Assembly (NCBI GenBank): GCA_016207985.1
Contig: JACQYX010000195.1
Coordinates: forward strand, 1-5,469
Source of the DNA: Ignavibacteriales bacterium
GTDB lineage: Bacteria; Bacteroidota; Ignavibacteria; UBA10030; SZUA-254
Reading direction: 5' to 3'
Length of the DNA stretch: 5,469 bases
A program made the translations under genes and the position numbers. This document shows, piece by piece, positions 1 through 5,469 of the stretch. The notes below the pieces were generated by a model that was given only the letters and a program-made list of their open reading frames with translations, searched no databases and was not told the DNA's origin. Every line of letters begins with the position of its first letter. The first letter of the stretch is position 1.

Positions 1-3000
1 AGTATTATTATAGTTCTTATCTACAAAGAAATGCTCAGTTGATGATTGCCGATAAAGAGCAAAAAATTGTTCAGTACGTTCAGTCTGAATTTAACAAGTT
101 CCAGGGGAATACGCTTCAATCTCTTCAAAAGATCGTAGCAGCTGCGAAATTGGATAATATACTTATTCAATCTCCCGATACAGTACGGAAAATATATTTT
201 GATATCCTTCTTAATCATGCGAACGATGAACTCACCCTCGAGCTATTCGACAAAGAAAAACACACCATAGCATGGGCTGTGAATTATGGTCCACAAGTCG
301 ACACTATTTATTTAAATGAAATACCGATCTCGAGCATTGTTCAGAGACCTATCTATTCATATCTTATTGTCTTATTACCTTTGAAAGACGGACAAACGAT
401 TGTTGGATATCTCGTTGGAAAGCGATTGTTCGATGTCAATTATCCCATTAATAATCGGTTCATCAATAGTGGAGCGTTCGATTTTACATTTACTTCGACT
501 TTAGACATTGCAGCTAAGTTCGACTTTTCTTTAAAAGTGAACAATGAAAGAGCTAAAAAAGATATATCCGTTCCCCTGTATTCGATTAATCATCAATTAT
601 TAGGACATGCTTATTTTTCATCGCCAACCGTAACTGAGTTAGTTGATTCTTTTAGAAGGGGAATATCATCGATAAGATTATTTTTCATCCCCGTAATATT
701 CATTTTATCCATAATTATGCTGTGGAGATGGAAAAAATCGACGTACCTATGGAGCAAGTATCTTTTTATTCTCATCCTTCTATGGCTGTTTCGCTATTTA
801 TTAATCTGGTTAAATATTCCAGCCAATATTATTACAATAGAATATTTTGAGCCAAAATATTTTGCATCACCCTTTGGCTTTGGGATTGCAAGGTCGTTTG
901 GTGATTTGTTTGTATCATCGGTATTCTTAATCATTTCAATTGGAATATGTGCATACGATTTTTTTATCACTCAAAATAATGTTCTACAGGGAATTAACAC
1001 AACAAGATGGAACAAAATTGTCCAGATTGTTATTGCGCTTATTTTACTACTGTTAATTCTCTTACTGACTAGAGGTTTTGTTGCAGTAATTAATAGTGCT
1101 GTGTTCGATTCCAGTTTAGAGTACGCTAATCCAACCGAAGTATTTCCATCGTTTGAATTGTCGATAATGCTGATAAGTTTGTTTTTTATTACTGCTTCGA
1201 TTCTTCTTGTGAATGTTGGACTCATTTTATTTCTCAACAAGCTCATCGATGGCTTCTCCAAATCGAATATCAGCGGGAAAACATCTTGGCTCATAACTGT
1301 GGGAGTTCTCTTACTCAGTAGTATTTTCTTTGGCATCGTTCAGAGGAATTCACTCCTTGGTCAGGAAGCGAGGATCATTCTTCTGATGTTATTCGTTTTC
1401 CTATCTATTCGGATTACAGGAACATTTCAAAAGTATGGATACATTTCAAAAATTAAATTATCTTTCTTCACGTTAGGTATATCGCTCTTAATGTTGCTTC
1501 CGGTGTTGAAAGATGTCACTAGAAAAGCGGAACTATCGTTTGTTGAATTATTATCGAACGAAATCTCCCGACCGATAGATCACTGGCTTACGTTATTAGT
1601 GAATAAGACGCTCGATGAGGCATCAAATGAAGATACAAAGAATATTCTGACAGTGGGCGATCAATATGAAATATCAAAACTCGCATTTACAAAATGGGCG
1701 GCGAGCATATTAAGCAGAGAAGGTAATAATTGTTCAATTGTTTTTTATAGTCCACAAAATGAAATCATCAGTGAGTTTCATATTGGTAATACATCCTCAA
1801 AGTTGAAAATGTTCGATAGCTCCGCTGTAATGACAGCTCGAAGGATACTAACGGAGGAGAGGACACAATATGGTACCACTACACAATGGTATATCGGATA
1901 TTGTCCGATTATCGACCAAGACAGTATAATCATCGGGCAGGTTCTTGTTGGAATAACCGGGAGCAAACAAGATTTTCTAAAAGGTGAGCTGCCAGAAGTC
2001 CTCCGAAACTATCGGAGCGGATCATCTGAGGCGTTTCAACGACGTATTATTTTATCTGAATATATTAACGGGGAGTTATTTCGATCAACGAGTGAGGTAA
2101 TCCCAAAAGATAAATCATTTCCTGAAGAATTGATTAGCGAAGAATCATCGAGTTCAGGAAGGTGGATATCAGAGACTGTTGATGGCCAGAAATATGAATC
2201 ATATTATTTTAAGGATCAACGAGTAGCAGTAGATAATCTATGGTACGCTCTCAGCATCGTATCGGAAGATATCACATGGTTTATCTACTGGTATATCAAA
2301 GATATATTATTTTTCCTCCTTGTAATCGGTGCAATAATCGTAATCATATTTTCTTTAATGTTTCTCTTTCGGAAACAGCTTACATTTAGTTTTGTGACTA
2401 AGTTAATTATTGCGTTCGTTATCGTTTCTATCCTACCTATCTTAATCCTTGTCGATTATAATCGGCAATATGCAATAAAGCGTACTACTGATGATGCAAT
2501 CAAGCAATTAGGTGAACAAACTAATCTTGTTGCAAAAGAGCTTCAGCGGAGATACGGCTTGCATGTTCCTGTATCATTTGATCGACTTCAAGATGAGGAA
2601 TGTATACAACTTACAAATGAAATAAACACGGATTTTGATGTTTATTTTTTATCCACTATCGATGCAACAAGTAAACCGGAAATGTACAAAGCAGAGTTTA
2701 TCGATCATAAGATGAGCGCCGGTGCCTATTTGAATATAGTTTTGAGACAGAAAGAATTTTATACTGAAAATCGGACTATCGGTGATTATTCATACATTGT
2801 TGGTTACCGTTCTCTGGTTGCAGACGATGGAACGGTGATTGGTGCTGTCGCGGTACCGACATTATATAAGAAAACTGAGATAGATGAGGAATTAGCGAGC
2901 AGGAATGTATTTCTTTATGGGGCGTACTCTGTTGCCCTCATTCTCTCCATCATTCTCAGCATTATGATTGCGCATCAATTTGCTATACCAATCCGAAGAT

Positions 3001-3809
3001 TAAAAAATGCGACAAGTCAAGTCGCTTCCGGAAATCTCGATGTTCGACTCGAAAGCGGAAGGAACGATGAATTAGGTGATCTCGAACAGGCATTCGGACA
3101 GATGACACTCAATCTGAAAACGGCTCAAGAGCAAATGATCAAAGCACAGCGTGAAGCCGCTTGGAAAGAGATGGCGAAACAAATCGCTCATGAAATTAAA
3201 AATCCACTAACTCCAATCAAATTGTCGATTCAGCATCTTCGACAGGCATATCAAGACGGTGTAGAAGATTTTAAGACTATACTTCATCAAGTTACTACAA
3301 CAGTTCTCGACCAAATCGAAACACTGAGTAAGATCGCTACAGAGTTTTCACATTTTGCCAGGATGCCTGAGAGGAAACTCGAAAGAGTCGATGTTCATGG
3401 TATTTTAACTCATGTGATAACTATTTTTCAGGAATATAAGGGCGTCAAGTTTAAAACTGATTTCAAGGCTTTGATACCAATCTTAGAAGCAGATCGTGAA
3501 GAGCTAAGCAGGAGTTTTTTAAATATCATTCGTAATTCAATTCAGGCAATGCAAGAAAAAGGAACGGTCTATATACGAACGCAAACGAATGATAAATTCG
3601 TCGAGATTAGTATCAACGATAGTGGTCCTGGTATTCCAATTGGAATCCAAAAACATCTCTTCGAACCAAACTTTTCGACAAAAACCGATGGTATGGGATT
3701 AGGTCTTTCAATCGTTAAAAAGACAATTAATGATTTGGGTGGAACAATCCAAATTGAAAGTAATATTAGGGAAGGAACTACTGTTCGCATCTGTCTACCC
3801 CGTGCTTAA
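1..3809 (+). CDS. Large multi-sensor NtrY-like membrane histidine kinase, 5' end missing
   Basis: This is a membrane sensor kinase expected to autophosphorylate on histidine and pass the phosphate to a response regulator. The frame is open from codon 3 to TAA at 3807-3809, so the start lies upstream; TTG 39 and ATG 42 are probably internal. Counting TTG 39 as residue 1: extracytoplasmic domain ~1-208; about eight helices ~212-490; extracytoplasmic domain ~492-748; helices ~750-776 and ~784-806; extracytoplasmic domain ~807-955; helix ~957-979; HAMP ~980-1032 (Pro984, DELG 1010-1013); HisKA with phospho-acceptor His1051 in QIAHEIKNPLTPIKLS; HATPase ~1150-1254 with N box (Asn1162, Asn1166), G1 DSGPGIP 1194-1200, F box LFEPNFSTK 1207-1215 and G2 GMGLGLSIV 1218-1226. 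All catalytic boxes are intact. The HisKA core is NtrY-type, but no PAS domain separates HAMP from HisKA. At 1256+ residues it is well above the roughly 700-800 of classical NtrY. The ligand and partner regulator are unknown. The kinase call is very sure; the subfamily is less so. Confidence 0.95.
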   Translation, partial: YYYSSYLQRNAQLMIADKEQKIVQYVQSEFNKFQGNTLQSLQKIVAAAKLDNILIQSPDTVRKIYFDILLNHANDELTLELFDKEKHTIAWAVNYGPQVDTIYLNEIPISSIVQRPIYSYLIVLLPLKDGQTIVGYLVGKRLFDVNYPINNRFINSGAFDFTFTSTLDIAAKFDFSLKVNNERAKKDISVPLYSINHQLLGHAYFSSPTVTELVDSFRRGISSIRLFFIPVIFILSIIMLWRWKKSTYLWSKYLFILILLWLFRYLLIWLNIPANIITIEYFEPKYFASPFGFGIARSFGDLFVSSVFLIISIGICAYDFFITQNNVLQGINTTRWNKIVQIVIALILLLLILLLTRGFVAVINSAVFDSSLEYANPTEVFPSFELSIMLISLFFITASILLVNVGLILFLNKLIDGFSKSNISGKTSWLITVGVLLLSSIFFGIVQRNSLLGQEARIILLMLFVFLSIRITGTFQKYGYISKIKLSFFTLGISLLMLLPVLKDVTRKAELSFVELLSNEISRPIDHWLTLLVNKTLDEASNEDTKNILTVGDQYEISKLAFTKWAASILSREGNNCSIVFYSPQNEIISEFHIGNTSSKLKMFDSSAVMTARRILTEERTQYGTTTQWYIGYCPIIDQDSIIIGQVLVGITGSKQDFLKGELPEVLRNYRSGSSEAFQRRIILSEYINGELFRSTSEVIPKDKSFPEELISEESSSSGRWISETVDGQKYESYYFKDQRVAVDNLWYALSIVSEDITWFIYWYIKDILFFLLVIGAIIVIIFSLMFLFRKQLTFSFVTKLIIAFVIVSILPILILVDYNRQYAIKRTTDDAIKQLGEQTNLVAKELQRRYGLHVPVSFDRLQDEECIQLTNEINTDFDVYFLSTIDATSKPEMYKAEFIDHKMSAGAYLNIVLRQKEFYTENRTIGDYSYIVGYRSLVADDGTVIGAVAVPTLYKKTEIDEELASRNVFLYGAYSVALILSIILSIMIAHQFAIPIRRLKNATSQVASGNLDVRLESGRNDELGDLEQAFGQMTLNLKTAQEQMIKAQREAAWKEMAKQIAHEIKNPLTPIKLSIQHLRQAYQDGVEDFKTILHQVTTTVLDQIETLSKIATEFSHFARMPERKLERVDVHGILTHVITIFQEYKGVKFKTDFKALIPILEADREELSRSFLNIIRNSIQAMQEKGTVYIRTQTNDKFVEISINDSGPGIPIGIQKHLFEPNFSTKTDGMGLGLSIVKKTINDLGGTIQIESNIREGTTVRICLPRA

Positions 3810-3836
3810 GATTTTATTACCCACTTTTCATTAATC
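3810..3836 (+). other. Short kinase-pgeF intergenic spacer
   Basis: These 27 bases hold no recognisable promoter, Shine-Dalgarno sequence or hairpin terminator. The spacing fits two genes on one transcript. The kinase stop is in the same frame as the pgeF ATG, and the nine codons between contain no further stop. Confidence 0.6.
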
Positions 3837-4604
3837 ATGACGAACACCAAAGGTAGTATTCAAATCATTAAGTCTGAGATATTCGCGATTCATACTGAAA
3901 TTATATGTGGTGTTAGTACTAGAAATGGTGGATACAGTCCGGAACCATATAATCTGAACATGAGTACCAATGTAAATGACGATCAAGCCAATGTCATCTT
4001 AAATCGGAAACGATATTTTGGTGAATTAAATATCTCCCTTAATCAACTTGCAATACCGGGACAGATACATAGTGATGTGGTTAATCGAGTTACGAAACCA
4101 GGGACCTATGATGCTTGCGATGCACTTTTAACAAACATACCAAATATTTTTCTTGTCGTCACTATTGCAGATTGTTTACCGATTTTTCTTTATGATCCCC
4201 AAACGAAATCAGTTGCCGCTGTTCATGTTGGTTGGCGTGGAAGTGAATCACGTATACTTGATAAGACCATAAATCAAATGAACGCCAGTTTTGGGACTAA
4301 AACTAATGATTTAATCGTATTTATTGGACCTGCCGCTGGTTTATGCTGTTATGAAGTTGGGAATGAAGTTGCTGATAGATTTGAGGAGGGATATTTACAA
4401 CGTTATTTCGGGAATAAACCTCATTTAGATATTAAGGCTTTTAATCGAGATCTCCTTATAAGGGCGGGTGTTAATAATCGTAATATAGAGGTAAGTAAGT
4501 TTTGTACTATCTGTAATCCAAGATTATTTCATTCTTACCGACGAGATGGAAAATATTCTGGTCGCATGATGGGAACAATCGGTATCAGACCGAAAGAAAG
4601 TTGA
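3837..4604 (+). CDS. pgeF: Peptidoglycan editing factor PgeF (YfiH/LACC1 family, formerly 'laccase domain' or DUF152)
   Basis: This is a complete 255-residue protein, close to the usual ~240-260 for the family. Family knowledge: E. coli YfiH/PgeF removes cytoplasmic peptidoglycan precursors carrying L-Ser instead of L-Ala at the first peptide position; relatives, including human LACC1, have purine nucleoside phosphorylase and adenosine deaminase activity, and the old polyphenol oxidase name is doubtful. Seen here: STRNGGYS 27-34; QIHSD with His78; ADCLPIF with Cys113; AAVHVGWRG with His130; GPAAGLCCYEVG 164-175; CTICNPRLF 223-231; SYRRDG 233-238. His78, Cys113 and His130 match the family's zinc site in order and spacing. 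ATG 3837 is chosen because it gives the usual short lead to the STRNGG motif and is the first standard start after the kinase stop; no Shine-Dalgarno sequence precedes it. The 27-base gap suggests co-transcription with the kinase. Small departures from the common motif (GPAAGL for GPAIGP) look harmless. There is no signal peptide, so it is cytoplasmic. Confidence 0.95.
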   Translation: MTNTKGSIQIIKSEIFAIHTEIICGVSTRNGGYSPEPYNLNMSTNVNDDQANVILNRKRYFGELNISLNQLAIPGQIHSDVVNRVTKPGTYDACDALLTNIPNIFLVVTIADCLPIFLYDPQTKSVAAVHVGWRGSESRILDKTINQMNASFGTKTNDLIVFIGPAAGLCCYEVGNEVADRFEEGYLQRYFGNKPHLDIKAFNRDLLIRAGVNNRNIEVSKFCTICNPRLFHSYRRDGKYSGRMMGTIGIRPKES

Positions 4605-4696
4605 AAAGAGTAGAGTGATTCTGGATATTGTTATTTGTTGATTAATTTCATACATTTTTATCGTGAATATAATTATTTTTTAAGTTATAAATTTAA
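4605..4696 (+). other. AT-rich pgeF-glmS intergenic region
   Basis: This 92-base gap is the longest non-coding stretch in the window and is strongly AT-rich, ending in ATTTAAAT over the glmS start. It is non-coding in the glmS frame, with TAA directly before the ATG. I see no GC-rich hairpin followed by a T run, so no convincing terminator for pgeF, and the gap is too short for a glmS ribozyme. It is the only place in the window where a separate glmS promoter would fit. Read-through from pgeF is equally possible. Confidence 0.6.
4668..4673 (+). promoter_or_regulatory. Candidate -10 hexamer for glmS
   Basis: TATAAT matches the sigma-70 -10 consensus exactly and lies 23 bases before the glmS ATG, which would give a short leader of about 15-17 bases. 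No good -35 box stands 16-18 bases upstream (ATTTCA at 4645-4650 is weak). In sequence this AT-rich the hexamer could be chance, and if the organism is a Bacteroidota member its main promoter motif differs from this consensus. Confidence 0.25.
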
Positions 4697-5469
4697 ATGT
4701 GCGGTATAGTCGGATATATTGGTAATAAAAACTCCCTACCTATTTTAATTGAGGGGCTCAGACGATTAGAATATCGTGGGTACGATTCTGCCGGTGTTGC
4801 ACTCATTAGAAATGATAAGTTAGTTGTTTATAAACAAGCGGGAAAAGTGAATGAGCTGGCAAAACTGGTAGCAGTTAACGGTCTTCATGCAACAGTCGGT
4901 GTAGGACATACGCGTTGGGCAACTCACGGTGCCCCCAACGATGTGAACGCACATCCTCACGGAGATTGCAACGATGAAATTGCAATAATACATAATGGTA
5001 TCATAGAGAATTATGCCACTCTTCGGCGAAAACTGGAGCGGGATGGACATGTAATGCGAACCGAAACTGATACTGAAGTCATTGCACATCTTATTGAAGA
5101 AATGAATAAGAAATATAATGATCTATTCACGGCTACACGACTGGCGTTATTAGAAGTTCAAGGAACATATGGAATATTAGTGATATCGAAGAAAGAACCT
5201 GATAGAATTATTGCAGCTCGGAAAGGCAGTCCCTTAATGCTCGGAATCGGAGATCATGAGAATTTTGTAGCTTCCGACGCTGCTGCGTTAATCGATCATA
5301 CAAGGAATGTTATATATCTAGCTGATGATGAGATCGCATGTATCTTGAAGGATTCATATTTTACTAAAACTATCCACGATAAAGAGATCGTAAAGCAAAT
5401 TGAGAAAATCACATTCGATCTTGAAGAAATCGAAAAGGGTGGCTTCGATCATTTCATGCTCAAGGAAAT
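4697..5469 (+). CDS. glmS: Glutamine--fructose-6-phosphate aminotransferase (isomerizing), N-terminal part; 3' end missing
   Basis: GlmS makes glucosamine-6-phosphate and glutamate from fructose-6-phosphate and glutamine, the first committed step to UDP-GlcNAc for peptidoglycan and lipid A. The 257 residues in the window are the N-terminal-nucleophile glutaminase domain plus the start of the linker; the two sugar-phosphate isomerase (SIS) domains of the ~600-residue enzyme lie beyond the window. Seen: MCGIVGYIG, with Cys2 becoming the nucleophile once Met1 is removed; EYRGYDSAG 25-33; GHTRWATHG 70-78; HNGIIENY 99-106; TETDTEV 122-128; KGSPL 176-180; ASDAAAL 192-198; and GGFDHFMLKE at the right edge, where the frame is still open. 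The start is certain: an in-frame TAA at 4694-4696 abuts the ATG, and Cys must follow Met. There is no Shine-Dalgarno sequence. The related class II amidotransferases PurF and AsnB share the MCGI start, but the RGYDSAG and FMLKE motifs fix GlmS. Confidence 0.97.
   Translation, partial: MCGIVGYIGNKNSLPILIEGLRRLEYRGYDSAGVALIRNDKLVVYKQAGKVNELAKLVAVNGLHATVGVGHTRWATHGAPNDVNAHPHGDCNDEIAIIHNGIIENYATLRRKLERDGHVMRTETDTEVIAHLIEEMNKKYNDLFTATRLALLEVQGTYGILVISKKEPDRIIAARKGSPLMLGIGDHENFVASDAAALIDHTRNVIYLADDEIACILKDSYFTKTIHDKEIVKQIEKITFDLEEIEKGGFDHFMLKE

Noticed and set aside
21..218. Minus-strand open frame of 65 codons
   Set aside because: It lies antisense inside the kinase coding frame, with no recognisable motif and no sign of its own ribosome binding site; a shadow frame.
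971..1336. Minus-strand open frame of 121 codons
   Set aside because: It is antisense to the kinase membrane block; its sequence looks like the complement of hydrophobic codons and has no family features.
1731..1904. Possible disulfide between Cys565 and Cys622 in the second extracytoplasmic domain
   Set aside because: Only two cysteines lie in the domain, with no motif around them; pairing cannot be judged from one sequence.
1778..1966. Minus-strand open frame of 62 codons
   Set aside because: It lies wholly inside the kinase's second extracytoplasmic domain, on the opposite strand; no independent support.
3569..3790. Minus-strand open frame of 73 codons
   Set aside because: It is antisense to the conserved ATPase domain, whose motifs prove the + strand frame is the real one.
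3837..4604. Annotation as multicopper laccase / polyphenol oxidase
   Set aside because: The protein lacks multicopper oxidase HxH copper motifs and matches the YfiH/PgeF/LACC1 family, for which the laccase label is an outdated name.
4605..4696. glmS ribozyme/riboswitch or pgeF terminator
   Set aside because: The gap is only 92 bases and very AT-rich, far too short for the ~150-base or longer glmS ribozyme, and no GC stem followed by a T run is visible.
4820..5089. Minus-strand open frame of 89 codons
   Set aside because: It is antisense to the conserved glutaminase motifs of glmS; a shadow frame.

Overview
The window is an AT-rich, gene-dense piece of bacterial chromosome with three genes, all on the + strand: (1) a very large membrane sensor histidine kinase cut by the left edge (1-3809), (2) a complete pgeF/yfiH-family gene (3837-4604), and (3) the first ~42% of glmS, cut by the right edge (4697-5469). 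No RNA gene, mobile element, CRISPR array or long repeat is visible. Composition and codon use look uniform across all three genes, so nothing suggests recent transfer.

The organism cannot be named from three genes. The low GC, the lack of Shine-Dalgarno sequences before both visible start codons, and the oversized NtrY-like kinase with a Bacteroidota-type catalytic core all suggest the Bacteroidota/Ignavibacteriota (FCB) neighbourhood. This is an inference with moderate to low confidence.

Region by region: positions 1-3809 encode at least 1268 residues of kinase. The order is an extracytoplasmic domain, a block of about eight membrane helices, a second extracytoplasmic domain, two helices, a third extracytoplasmic domain, one helix, HAMP, HisKA and HATPase. 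Its real start lies upstream of the window. After 27 bases, in the same reading frame, comes pgeF, whose product removes wrongly built peptidoglycan precursors and which retains all the metal-binding and signature residues. A 92-base AT-rich gap, which may hold a promoter, precedes glmS, whose product makes glucosamine-6-phosphate, the entry point to UDP-GlcNAc. The glmS start is fixed by an in-frame TAA directly before its ATG.

pgeF and glmS both feed into peptidoglycan precursor supply or quality, so the locus has a cell-envelope flavour. Whether the kinase senses or controls envelope state is only a guess from gene order, and no response regulator lies in the window. I do not see a clearly new biological system. 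The most unusual object is the kinase, because of its size and its apparently repeated extracytoplasmic sensing modules.
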